NCBI GenBank assembly: GCA_934717185.1
Contig: CAKUYQ010000015.1
Span: forward strand, 9,506-73,505
DNA length: 64,000 nt
Source: an uncultured Bacteroidales bacterium
Lineage (GTDB): Bacteria > Bacteroidota > Bacteroidia > Bacteroidales > UBA932
Direction: 5' to 3'
A program made the translations under genes and the position numbers. A model generated the notes under the pieces. It worked only from the letters and a program-made list of their open reading frames with translations. It did not search any database and was not told the DNA's origin. Below are positions 8,365-16,197 of the stretch, one piece after another. Positions within the stretch are counted from its first letter, which is position 1; each line of letters starts with the position of its first letter.

Positions 8365-10557
8365 CTATTTAAATGTCATGTCTGCTCCGAACATTGTGTA
8401 TCCCTTAGGAGCAGAATATTTAAAATAGAGTTTACACCACTTAAAAGGCTTTGCCATAAGATAGAGATATCCGGCAAAGCCTTTCTTATACAACAATCTT
8501 CCACCATACGTACCGGGTATAGAAGCTTCATAAATATATATTCTGTTCTCCCAATCACTCACATTATAGTAGATCCCGCCAACAGATACTCTCATTTTTT
8601 TGCCGGTGCTCAGATAATCTGCACTTAATTGTGCCGCACCATATTTTATTCCTGCCACTCCCCTGCCGGTTAAAGACAGAGCACCAAAATTATAGCGTCC
8701 ACTTCCCTTTACATAAAGCTTTGTTTTAAATGGTGTTGACGATGCCACACCTCTAAGGTTCCAACTAAAGCCAATACTCTGTGCATAGCTCTCCAAACCT
8801 GCCATAACCTTGAATGAGTTGGTTCTATATGGAAGTCTGTAACGCGGAAACGGATAAAGCGTATAATCTGCAAAAAGCCCAAATTTGAGAGAACCGAATA
8901 CAGGTTTGAACAATGATACAAATATGCCACGTTGATTGTAAGTCTCGCCTAAGGTGCTGTATGGCCCGGAATAAGGGGCTATGTAACTCACACCATAGTG
9001 TCTCACGCCCAAAGTAAATTCAAGGTTATCTCTAATTCTCAAGTAGGCTCCACAAAGAGCTGCAATTCTCTCACTTGCAGCAGTATCAAATTCACTAGGC
9101 TCCTTCTCTTTTTCTATATTGGCGCAATAGGACACCTCCCCAAAAATCATGGCAGCACCAAACGAGTAGAGCCAGTTTATTCCAACATTGCACAACGAAC
9201 CGTTGTAATGCCTGTATCCGTTATAATAGTTGACTCTGCCGCAATATGGAAGATCAAAACTACTTACTACAGCTGTCACACCAACTCTTGCCCTGCTCCA
9301 TTCCTTATTGATATCAGCTCCGTAAACACTCTCTCCAAGTGACTTTCTTGTTTCAAAAAGGGATGGTGTATTATGCTTTCCATCCTTTAGAATGGAGCTG
9401 TAACCGCCATCCTTGATCCTCGCATCAACAGCTTTATTAGAATAAAAAAGGGAGACAGAGATATTTTGTCGGGAAGCAAAAGCAGAGAAAGCAAACCCTC
9501 TGAAATAGTCGTTTTCATCTGAACCGTTATATGGCAGAACCCTGTTACTATTGGATGCAAATGATATTGGTTGCATATAATTGGTAAAATTAAGCCCCTG
9601 CCGCAGGACCAATCCATAGCCGAAACATGCTCTGAAGTCTCCGGCTATGAGCTTGAATTTAAGATTTTTAACATCAATATTTTCTGCAGTTATATTAAAG
9701 GATGTAAAATCTGCAATCGGTATTTTACGGTTCAACATTCCTGCAGCCTCATTGTAAGCCATATTCGCAGCCATCTCTTTTGCGTCTCCGCTCCAGAGTT
9801 TCCAAAAATATTTTCCACCCTCTCCTGCATCATTCTCGCAGAATATACCGGCAGAGATCTTTGCACCGGATTTTAACAAGTATGCAGCTTTCTGTCTGAG
9901 TCTCATATACTTTTGTGGGGAATACCGCAACTGTGTTTCGAGGCCGCTCTCTCTGCGCCGGCCATAAGCACCTGCATCCTCTGCGGCCATGTAGACAATG
10001 TTATACAGATCTGCCTCCTCATTCGGAAAACTGAACAGGACAGCACAGAAACAGGCAATGTAATCGTTAAAACCTTTAACAGACGATAGCTCACGTGCGG
10101 AAAGGATAAGTCCGCTTTTCCCTCTGTATTCAATAAGGTTGCCAATCTGATATTCTGTAAGGAACAATAACCGTCTCAGTTCATCGGCAGAGACTTTGTT
10201 TATGGATCGTTGCCTGCTCGCCGCAAAATTTGCTCTGTTTATAAAGTATGCCTTTATAGAGAGCTCCAAATCTGTTTCGTACTCCTCACCCACACTCTCC
10301 ATTGATGATTCATGCCCGGAATACTCCCGCATCCATCTCTCTGTATCTGCTCCGCTTTCATCCAATGAATAAAGGTGAGGAAACATAGCTTTGTAATTGG
10401 TCTCTATACGCTCTTTATTGAGATTGTAAAACCCCTCAATCACCCGTTTTGTTTTAAGTTCATCAATTCTATCCTGCAAAGGCATAGCGAAAGTAACCGC
10501 AGCCCAACAGAGTAGGAACAGAGACACCTGTAACCTTTTCACCACTACCATACTCAT
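8365..10557 (-). CDS. outer-membrane beta-barrel protein with N-terminal ComEA-type helix-hairpin-helix domain
   Basis: A 730-residue exported protein. Its signal peptide is about residues 8-25 (L-F-L-L-C-W-A-A-V-T-F-A-M). Residues about 118-170 form a ComEA-type HHH unit (I-N-K-V-S-A-D-E-L-R-R-L-L-F-L, then I-E-Y-R-G-K-S-G-L-I-L-S, then S-S-V-K-G-F-N). The remaining ~540 residues are amphipathic strands rich in Tyr/Phe/Gly, as in a large outer-membrane barrel, ending M-F-G-A-D-M-T-F-K. HHH units of this type usually bind DNA without sequence preference. Coupled to a barrel this suggests, but does not prove, a surface or periplasmic nucleic-acid role. The family is known in Bacteroidota as uncharacterised. 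The gene contains TTGTCGGGAAG at 9466-9476 (read A-S-R-Q-N on the coding strand). It is convergent with mltD. Confidence 0.75.
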   Translation of the reverse strand: MSMVVVKRLQVSLFLLCWAAVTFAMPLQDRIDELKTKRVIEGFYNLNKERIETNYKAMFPHLYSLDESGADTERWMREYSGHESSMESVGEEYETDLELSIKAYFINRANFAASRQRSINKVSADELRRLLFLTEYQIGNLIEYRGKSGLILSARELSSVKGFNDYIACFCAVLFSFPNEEADLYNIVYMAAEDAGAYGRRRESGLETQLRYSPQKYMRLRQKAAYLLKSGAKISAGIFCENDAGEGGKYFWKLWSGDAKEMAANMAYNEAAGMLNRKIPIADFTSFNITAENIDVKNLKFKLIAGDFRACFGYGLVLRQGLNFTNYMQPISFASNSNRVLPYNGSDENDYFRGFAFSAFASRQNISVSLFYSNKAVDARIKDGGYSSILKDGKHNTPSLFETRKSLGESVYGADINKEWSRARVGVTAVVSSFDLPYCGRVNYYNGYRHYNGSLCNVGINWLYSFGAAMIFGEVSYCANIEKEKEPSEFDTAASERIAALCGAYLRIRDNLEFTLGVRHYGVSYIAPYSGPYSTLGETYNQRGIFVSLFKPVFGSLKFGLFADYTLYPFPRYRLPYRTNSFKVMAGLESYAQSIGFSWNLRGVASSTPFKTKLYVKGSGRYNFGALSLTGRGVAGIKYGAAQLSADYLSTGKKMRVSVGGIYYNVSDWENRIYIYEASIPGTYGGRLLYKKGFAGYLYLMAKPFKWCKLYFKYSAPKGYTMFGADMTFK

Positions 10558-10831
10558 ACTCCAATTAATATTTTTACTGTCAATATTATTATAACCAAGA
10601 TTCTGTGAGAGTCTGATAACCGTTCATCATCTTTATCTCTCACAATGAAAATCTTTGATATTACAACTTGGATGAATTAATTTCAAAGACTTTCATGTTA
10701 GGTTTATATGGGCCTGTCCGCTAAAGTATGGAGTAATCATATAAAAAACAAGCTGTTACATACTTTTTACGTACATAACAGCGTAAATTGCTTTCTATTG
10801 CTACAACCGTAACAAAAAAAAATGACCCTAT
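10558..10831. other. intergenic spacer with two inverted repeats
   Basis: No gene. An 8-bp inverted repeat TGTGAGAG/CTCTCACA lies at 10604-10611 and 10637-10644, with weaker outer pairing. A second, GCTGTTA/TAACAGC, lies at about 10752-10782. Neither is followed by a good T-run on the purE strand. The region lies between the purE stop and the HHH-barrel start, both on the minus strand, so it should hold the promoter of the latter; no TAnnTTTG match is seen. Confidence 0.35.
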
Positions 10832-11344
10832 TTAATTTGTTTTATAGGGGAAAGAGATTGCAGCAAGCTCTGCATTAGCCTTGGCAATCTTGTCGGCGAG
10901 CTCAGACTTGAACTTTACAAATTTATCAAACATGGCAGCATTAGATGTTGCAAGTATCTGCATTGCATAGATGGCCGCATTTTTACTGCCATCAAGCGCC
11001 ATTGTTGCAACAGGAATTCCTGCAGGCATTTGAAGAATGGAGAGGACCGAATCCCAGCCGTCCATTGAATTTGAGGATTTTATAGGAACTCCTATTACAG
11101 GAAGCGGGGTAATGGCGGCAATCACTCCGGGAAGATGTGCGGCACCGCCCGCTGCAGCTATAATAACTTTAATTCCACGTTTGTGTGCATTTTTGGCAAA
11201 GTCCGCAACCATTTCGGGGACTCTGTGGGCAGAAAGGGCATTTATCTCAAACGGGATCTCCATGCTGTTCAAAAATTCTGCAGCCTGAGACATTACCTTC
11301 ATGTCTGAGGTACTGCCCATAATGATACTAACTAAAGGTGTCAT
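10832..11344 (-). CDS. purE: N5-carboxyaminoimidazole ribonucleotide mutase, PurE class I
   Basis: A 170-residue cytosolic enzyme of de novo purine synthesis, converting N5-CAIR to CAIR. The N-terminal I-I-M-G-S-T-S-D loop (residues 7-14) binds the phosphate. The S-A-H-R-V-P-E motif (about 43-49) carries the catalytic histidine. A-A-G-G-A-A-H-L-P-G-V and P-V-I-G-V-P complete the active site. Length is that of the bacterial octameric class. The open frame continues upstream to a TTG at 11377, but the ATG at 11344 starts exactly at the family N-terminus and is preferred. A monocistronic minus-strand gene next to plus-strand hpt. PurK is not in the window. Confidence 0.96.
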   Translation of the reverse strand: MTPLVSIIMGSTSDMKVMSQAAEFLNSMEIPFEINALSAHRVPEMVADFAKNAHKRGIKVIIAAAGGAAHLPGVIAAITPLPVIGVPIKSSNSMDGWDSVLSILQMPAGIPVATMALDGSKNAAIYAMQILATSNAAMFDKFVKFKSELADKIAKANAELAAISFPYKTN

Positions 11345-11511
11345 GATAATCAATAAGTCATTTTTGTTTGCGGGCAAAGGTGAGCCAAAATAATCGAATT
11401 ACCAAATTAGAATTCGTACAAAACAGTACAATTTCACAGATTATGTAAATACCAAAAAAAGCAATAGATATCAGGGGACAGATAACACCATAAGAAGTAG
11501 TGCATAAAGAA

Positions 11512-11542
11512 TTGTAACTAACAGAATAAATCCATACTTTTG
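11512..11542 (+). promoter_or_regulatory. promoter of hpt
   Basis: TTG at 11512-11514, 20 nt spacer, TACTTTTG at 11535-11542: full Bacteroidota consensus. The predicted leader before the hpt ATG is about 75 nt. Confidence 0.7.
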
Positions 11543-11623
11543 CGGCTGGTTATTGCCAAAAAAGACAGTAGGAGGCTGTTGGATTAACATTAAAGCAGCT
11601 TCCGGGTTGTAATACTTAAAATT

Positions 11624-12166
11624 ATGAACAGGATAAAGCTCCACGACAAAACATTCAAGTTATTCATTACCTCAAAGGAGATTGAGGAGAGGGTTGAAGC
11701 TGTGGCAAACAGACTTAATAAAGACCTTAAAGATGTAGACACACCGCTCTTTCTCAGTGTCCTTAGCGGGTCTTTTATATTTGCTGCGGATCTTATTAGA
11801 AAGATTAACGTACAAAGCGACATTGCTTTTATAAAATTGACATCTTACGATGGAACAGAATCTACCGGTAATGTAAAGCAGATTATGGGGTTGTCGAAGA
11901 GTGTAGTGGGGAAGACGGTAGTTATTGTTGAGGACATTGTTGAAACCGGGAACACCATTGCGGAGCTTTACAGGATCCTAAAGGAAGCCGGAGCGGCCGA
12001 AATAAAAATATGTGCACTTATGTTCAAACCTGCTTCATACAAAAAAGATGTTAAGATAGATTATCCCGTATTCAACATACCGGATGATTTTATTATAGGT
12101 TATGGTTTGGACTACAATCAGTTGGGAAGACAGTACAAAGATATATACGTAATAGACGAGGAGTAG
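11624..12166 (+). CDS. hpt: hypoxanthine phosphoribosyltransferase
   Basis: A 180-residue purine-salvage enzyme that joins hypoxanthine (and usually guanine) to PRPP. The PRPP-binding signature V-V-I-V-E-D-I-V-E-T-G-N-T lies at about residues 98-110. The family C-terminus F-I-I-G-Y-G-L-D-Y...R-Q-Y-K-D-I-Y-V-I is near 150-176, and S-G-S-F-I-F-A-A-D-L near 52-61. All catalytic landmarks are present and length is normal. It sits beside purE (divergent) and upstream of adk, so purine synthesis, salvage and nucleotide interconversion cluster here. Own promoter at 11512-11542. Confidence 0.96.
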   Translation: MNRIKLHDKTFKLFITSKEIEERVEAVANRLNKDLKDVDTPLFLSVLSGSFIFAADLIRKINVQSDIAFIKLTSYDGTESTGNVKQIMGLSKSVVGKTVVIVEDIVETGNTIAELYRILKEAGAAEIKICALMFKPASYKKDVKIDYPVFNIPDDFIIGYGLDYNQLGRQYKDIYVIDEE

Positions 12167-12260
12167 GTTGTTACATTGCCATCCGGTTTATTACATTGCT
12201 ATTAGGAGAATACTAAGCTTAAACCTATTGACTAACTTCTGATAAGTTTTAAAGCCCTCC

Positions 12261-12291
12261 TTGCCGCAAAATCATATACACAATAGTTTTG
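12261..12291 (+). promoter_or_regulatory. promoter of adk
   Basis: TTG at 12261-12263, 20 nt, TAGTTTTG at 12284-12291: full Bacteroidota consensus, 41 bp before the adk start codon. Confidence 0.7.
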
Positions 12292-12332
12292 CACTTGGCA
12301 GATAGGGGTTACGGTATTTTAATAATAGTATA

Positions 12333-12902
12333 ATGAAATATTATGTATTATTCGGCCCTCCGGGTGCCGGAAAAGGTACTCAGGCCAAACTTTTGGTTGA
12401 CAAGTACAATTTTCACCACGTATCTACAGGGGACCTGCTCAGAAAAGAGATAGCGGCAGGAACCAAGCTCGGCAATATAGCCAAAGGGCTTATAGATGCA
12501 GGTAATTTTGTAGATGACTCTATTGTCATTGGCATGATAGAGCACGAGATAGAGCAGCATCCTCACGTTAAGGGATTCCTTTTTGACGGTTTCCCAAGAA
12601 CAACGTCGCAGGCAGAGGCTTTGGATGCGCTTCTCTCAAAAAGAGGGACAGCTGTCCACAAGGTTATCTCGTTCATAATTGATGACAACAAGGTTTTTGA
12701 ACGTATTCATCACAGAGCCACAATTGAGGGACGTCACGATGATGCAAAGCCTGAGGTCATCCAGAACAGAATAGACACCTACCACAAAAAGACAGAGCCA
12801 CTTATAAAGTATTATAAGGACTGCAACAAATATCACGAGATAGACGGCTCAGGCTCTGTTGATGAGGTCTTTACCAAGGTGGAGGGTCTTTTAGACAAAT
12901 AA
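12333..12902 (+). CDS. adk: adenylate kinase
   Basis: A 189-residue enzyme catalysing ATP + AMP to 2 ADP. The P-loop G-P-P-G-A-G-K-G-T lies at residues 8-16. F-D-G-F-P-R-T (about 84-90) is the NMP-kinase signature. A short LID follows (I-H-H-R-A-T-I-E-G-R-H-D-D) without the four-cysteine zinc site, the usual state in Bacteroidota. Length is that of the short-LID form. obgE begins 57 bp downstream, with a hairpin in between. Confidence 0.97.
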   Translation: MKYYVLFGPPGAGKGTQAKLLVDKYNFHHVSTGDLLRKEIAAGTKLGNIAKGLIDAGNFVDDSIVIGMIEHEIEQHPHVKGFLFDGFPRTTSQAEALDALLSKRGTAVHKVISFIIDDNKVFERIHHRATIEGRHDDAKPEVIQNRIDTYHKKTEPLIKYYKDCNKYHEIDGSGSVDEVFTKVEGLLDK

Positions 12903-12907
12903 TTAAC

Positions 12908-12945
12908 AAAGGTTGTTGGTGATAATAAGTATCCCGACAACCTTT
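12908..12945 (+). terminator. hairpin between adk and obgE
   Basis: AAAGGTTGT (12908-12916) pairs with ACAACCTTT (12937-12945), followed by CTAAAACTTTTTATA. It could end adk transcription in part while letting some transcripts enter obgE. The 3' arm contains ATCCCGACAA, one base short of the over-represented motif. Confidence 0.45.
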
Positions 12946-12959
12946 CTAAAACTTTTTAT

Positions 12960-13991
12960 ATGGCTAATTCAAACTTTGTAGATTATGTTAAACTGTTTCT
13001 TGCGTCGGGCGACGGAGGAAACGGGTCTATGCACCTTCACAGGGAGAAATACGTTCCAAAGGGTGGGCCCGATGGCGGTGATGGCGGACGAGGAGGCCAT
13101 ATAATCCTGCGTGGCAACAACCAGTTCTGGACCCTTATACACCTAAAATATAAAAAGCACATTAAGGCCGAAAACGGTGAGGCCGGCAGCGGTGCTTTGA
13201 GAACGGGAAAAAACGGCAAGGATATTATCTTGGATGTTCCGCTCGGGACTGTTGCCAAGGATGCCGAAACAGGAGAAACGCTGTTTGAGATAACCGAAAA
13301 CGGTGAGGAGAGGATAATTGTAAAAGGTGGCCGGGGCGGATTAGGAAATGCAAATTTCAAAAGTGCAACCAACCAGACGCCACGTTATGCACAGCCCGGC
13401 GAGGAGCATATTGAGGGGTGGTTTATCCTTGAGCTTAAGATACTTGCCGATGTAGGGCTTGTAGGTTTTCCTAATGCAGGCAAGTCTACATTGCTTTCAG
13501 CTGTTTCAGCGGCACGTCCTAAGGTTGCAGACTATGCATTCACAACATTGGAACCGAGTGTTGGAATTGTATCGTATAGGGATGACAAATCGTTTGTCAT
13601 GGCAGACATTCCGGGAATAATTGAGGGCGCCAGCGAGGGAAAAGGATTAGGACACAGATTTTTAAGACATATAGAGAGGAACTCTGTCCTGCTTTTCTTA
13701 GTTGCTGCAGATTCAAAGGATATAGCGGCGGAATACAAGATTCTGCTCAACGAATTAAAGAAGTTCAATCCGGAGCTTTTGGACAAAGACAGGATATTGG
13801 CCATATCAAAAAGCGATATGTTAGACGAGGAGCTTATAAAGGAGATAAAGCCGCACCTTCCAAGGAAGGTTCCTCATATATTCATCTCATCTGTTACCGG
13901 GGAGAATATTCCGCAGCTGAAGGATATGCTTTGGAAAGCGCTTAACAAGCCTGAGGAGAGAAAGATAATTCTGCCATCGCAGAGCGAATAG
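12960..13991 (+). CDS. obgE: GTPase Obg (CgtA)
   Basis: A 343-residue essential GTPase that binds the 50S subunit late in assembly and links to stringent control. The N-terminal Obg fold is glycine rich (G-D-G-G-N-G-S-M-H-L near 19-28, then several G-G-x-G-G-x-G runs up to about 155). The G domain has G1 G-F-P-N-A-G-K-S at about 168-175, G3 D-I-P-G-I-I-E-G-A near 214-222, and G4 I-S-K-S-D near 282. The OCT domain found in some Firmicutes Obg is absent, as is normal here. The PAP2 gene follows 11 bp later. Confidence 0.96.
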   Translation: MANSNFVDYVKLFLASGDGGNGSMHLHREKYVPKGGPDGGDGGRGGHIILRGNNQFWTLIHLKYKKHIKAENGEAGSGALRTGKNGKDIILDVPLGTVAKDAETGETLFEITENGEERIIVKGGRGGLGNANFKSATNQTPRYAQPGEEHIEGWFILELKILADVGLVGFPNAGKSTLLSAVSAARPKVADYAFTTLEPSVGIVSYRDDKSFVMADIPGIIEGASEGKGLGHRFLRHIERNSVLLFLVAADSKDIAAEYKILLNELKKFNPELLDKDRILAISKSDMLDEELIKEIKPHLPRKVPHIFISSVTGENIPQLKDMLWKALNKPEERKIILPSQSE

Positions 13992-14002
13992 ACTACAAGA
14001 TT

Positions 14003-14578
14003 ATGTTGGAGCAGCTTATAGGATGGGACAAAGAGTTGATGCTTGCAATCAATCACGCCAATACCCCTTTTTGGGATGTTGTAATGCAAGTTGCATCATA
14101 TAAATACTCCATAGTGCCAATATCTGTTCTCATCCTCTTTCTGCTGTTCTATAAACAGAATGCAAAGAGATCCCTTTTGTTTGTAGCAGCAATTGTTGTA
14201 ACATTTGCCATATGTGATTCAGGCTCTACCATTCTCTTTAAAAATACTATTGGAAGATTAAGGCCATGTCACGACCCCTCCATAATGGATATGGTTAGGA
14301 TGTTGGAGTACAGGGGTGGGCAGTTTGGCTTTATATCGTCTCATGCAGCCAATCTTTTTGGTCTTGCTGTGGTCTCCTCTTTTGCAATAGGGCGCAGATG
14401 GTACAGTTTCTTCATCTTTAGCTGGGCGACATTGGTTGCTTACAGCAGGGTTTATGTTGGAAAGCATTTTCCGGGAGATGTAATCTGCGGGGCTATTTTT
14501 GGGGCAGCTGTTGGCATGCTTATAATTTACATTACAGGTTTTGTACAATCAAAACTCAAACAAAAAGGACAATTATAG
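14003..14578 (+). CDS. PAP2-family membrane phosphatase
   Basis: A 191-residue inner-membrane protein with about five hydrophobic helices and the three PAP2 phosphatase motifs: K-N-T-I-G-R-L-R-P (about 80-88), S-S-H-A-A-N (about 113-118, the PSGH equivalent) and S-R-V-Y-V-G-K-H-F-P-G-D (about 151-162). Members dephosphorylate lipid phosphates such as undecaprenyl pyrophosphate or phosphatidic acid; the substrate cannot be decided from sequence. Downstream of obgE by 11 bp, probably co-transcribed. Confidence 0.9.
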   Translation: MLEQLIGWDKELMLAINHANTPFWDVVMQVASYKYSIVPISVLILFLLFYKQNAKRSLLFVAAIVVTFAICDSGSTILFKNTIGRLRPCHDPSIMDMVRMLEYRGGQFGFISSHAANLFGLAVVSSFAIGRRWYSFFIFSWATLVAYSRVYVGKHFPGDVICGAIFGAAVGMLIIYITGFVQSKLKQKGQL

Positions 14579-14611
14579 ATCTACCAAACATTAAACATAA
14601 ACAGACACAAT

Positions 14612-15637
14612 ATGCTATACATTTTTGACACCTGCACAGATCCATACTGGAACCTTGCTGCCGAGGAGTATCTTCTTAAAGAGCATACGGAACCTATCTT
14701 TAGAATATGGAGAAATGACAATGCCATAATTGTAGGTCACTATCAGAATACAATTGCAGAGATAGATGTGGATGTTGTTAAAAAGAACAACATTAAAGTA
14801 GTAAGGCGCATAACAGGAGGTGGCGCCGTATTCCACGATCTGGGGAATGTTAATTTTACATTCATTGAACGGAAAAATCTTAATGAGGATGCATCTGCAA
14901 TGTTCAGAAGGTTTACAAAACCTATTTTAGAGGCTATAAATTCTCTTGGAGTAAAGGCTTATTTGGAGGGTAGAAACGATCTTCTCATAGATGGTTGCAA
15001 GTTCTCGGGCAATGCAGTCTGCATATACAAAGACCGTGTATTGCAGCATGGTACAATGCTTTTCTCATCTTGCATGAGCGATCTTGCCGCCGCGCTTAAG
15101 ACCCGCCCTGAAAAGTTCCAGGGGAAAGCAGTGCAGTCTACAAGAAAACGTGTGACAAACATATCTGAGCATCTGCCTCTACAAAATAAGGGTATGTCTG
15201 CTACAGATTTCCAGCAATATATCCTCAATTTTATAATGGAGAGATACGGCGGGCAGATTTATGAATATACACCAACAGATATTAAGGCTATAGACAAGCT
15301 GTGTGCAGACAAGTATTCGCAGGAGTCATGGAACTTTGGCTGCTCACCAAACTACTCGTTCAGCAATGTAAAGAAACTGAGCGGAGGCATAGTGGAATTC
15401 TATTTTGATGTGGAGGGTGGTCTTATAAAGAACTTTAAAGTATTCGGTGACTACTTCTTTACCAAGCCTACGGAGGAGTTTGTTGCATTATTTGAGGGGA
15501 CACCTCATAATTACAACATTATAGAGGAGAAGGTGCAGAATTTGGACTGTGAGCTAAAAAAAGAGACCCCTCTTGGTATTGGGGCTTATTTTAACGGGAT
15601 TGATGTACAGGAAGTTGTAAGTATGTTCTTTAAGTAA
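14612..15637 (+). CDS. lplA: lipoate-protein ligase A
   Basis: A 341-residue lipoate-protein ligase. The BPL/LplA catalytic domain occupies about 1-240: N-A-I-I-V-G-H-Y-Q-N near 35-44, the lipoyl-AMP binding loop R-R-I-T-G-G-G-A-V-F-H-D near 65-76, and the K-F-S-G-N-A motif near 130. A smaller C-terminal accessory domain (about 250-341) follows, as in E. coli LplA. The enzyme activates lipoate with ATP and attaches it to E2 or GcvH lysines. Its last codons, AAG TAA, coincide with the end of repeat element copy 1. Confidence 0.94.
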   Translation: MLYIFDTCTDPYWNLAAEEYLLKEHTEPIFRIWRNDNAIIVGHYQNTIAEIDVDVVKKNNIKVVRRITGGGAVFHDLGNVNFTFIERKNLNEDASAMFRRFTKPILEAINSLGVKAYLEGRNDLLIDGCKFSGNAVCIYKDRVLQHGTMLFSSCMSDLAAALKTRPEKFQGKAVQSTRKRVTNISEHLPLQNKGMSATDFQQYILNFIMERYGGQIYEYTPTDIKAIDKLCADKYSQESWNFGCSPNYSFSNVKKLSGGIVEFYFDVEGGLIKNFKVFGDYFFTKPTEEFVALFEGTPHNYNIIEEKVQNLDCELKKETPLGIGAYFNGIDVQEVVSMFFK

Positions 15638-15791
15638 TCTTAAAAAAATAACTTGGTAATCTTTAATTGTCTTTTCGGTCTATATGTCTTTTCTCATCAG
15701 TCATGTGCCACCGGCACACTCCTTCTTCAAAAAGACATCTATCCTCAAAAATACTGCTAAATCTTTACCAACTTATTTTTTAACGCTTACT
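15633..15791 (-). mobile_element. MITE-like element, long form, copy 1
   Basis: A 159-bp element. Its ends read AGTAATCTTAAAAAAATAAC (inward from the left) and, on the other strand, AGTAAGCGTTAAAAAATAAG, forming imperfect terminal inverted repeats of about 34 bp. The centre contains GTGCC-ACC-GGCAC, a small hairpin found only in the long form. The same element in opposite orientation lies at 18855-19013, and short forms at 24817-24922 and 39667-39774. The left end supplies the stop codon of lplA. No coding capacity. Confidence 0.75.
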
Positions 15792-15795
15792 AAAT

Positions 15796-15824
15796 AAAAA
15801 AAGCTGCCTGCGTGGCAGCTTTTT
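15796..15824 (-). terminator. terminator of hpf
   Basis: On the minus strand AAAAGCTGCC-ACGCA-GGCAGCTTTT forms a strong stem of 9-10 bp followed by a T-run, 7 bp after the hpf stop: a typical intrinsic terminator. Confidence 0.8.
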
Positions 15825-15830
15825 CATTTA

Positions 15831-16196
15831 TTACATCTCCTCATCTTCATCATCAAGATCGTCAAGATTATCATCAAGATCATTTTCAAATACCCCCTCT
15901 TTAATCTTCTCCTTACTCTTCTCCTTTCCTTTTACCTTTCCCAACTGCAGTTTAAGCACATCTACACAATCTACGATTGCATCTTCAAAGGTGGAGGCAT
16001 CGCGTTCAATACGCACCTCCCCGTTAGAGGTCTTGATTACAATTTTAGCGGCTTTTTTGTCGGGAAACAAAGTCATAACAACCTCTGCTTCCAAGATACC
16101 ATCATAGAATTTTCCTAATTTTCCAACTTTTTTGTCTACAAACTCCAACAACTTAGGTCTGGCGTTAAATTTAACAGATTGAACTCTGATATCCAT
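15831..16196 (-). CDS. hpf: ribosome hibernation-promoting factor, short HPF/RaiA type
   Basis: A 121-residue member of the HPF/YfiA family. It opens with M-D-I-R-V-Q-S-V-K-F-N-A and contains L-L-E-F-V-D-K-K-V-G-K-L, followed by a beta-alpha-beta-beta-beta-alpha pattern, with an acidic tail (D-D-L-D-D-E-D-E-E-M) from about residue 105. The protein binds the 30S decoding region in stationary phase and halts translation. It lacks the long C-terminal dimerisation domain. Immediately downstream of the Xer gene; its SD (16202-16209, AAAGGAGG) lies inside the last Xer codons, and the Xer stop lies between SD and ATG. So strong an SD is unusual in this window. Confidence 0.93.
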   Translation of the reverse strand: MDIRVQSVKFNARPKLLEFVDKKVGKLGKFYDGILEAEVVMTLFPDKKAAKIVIKTSNGEVRIERDASTFEDAIVDCVDVLKLQLGKVKGKEKSKEKIKEGVFENDLDDNLDDLDDEDEEM

Positions 16197-16197
16197 A

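Noticed and set aside
11344..11377. Upstream TTG start for purE (and similar TTG/GTG starts at 17199, 17324, 21916, 33051, 33920, 59164, 60514 and 62008)
   Set aside because: In each case an ATG shortly downstream gives the family's normal N-terminus or signal peptide, and in several a promoter element overlaps the TTG/GTG.
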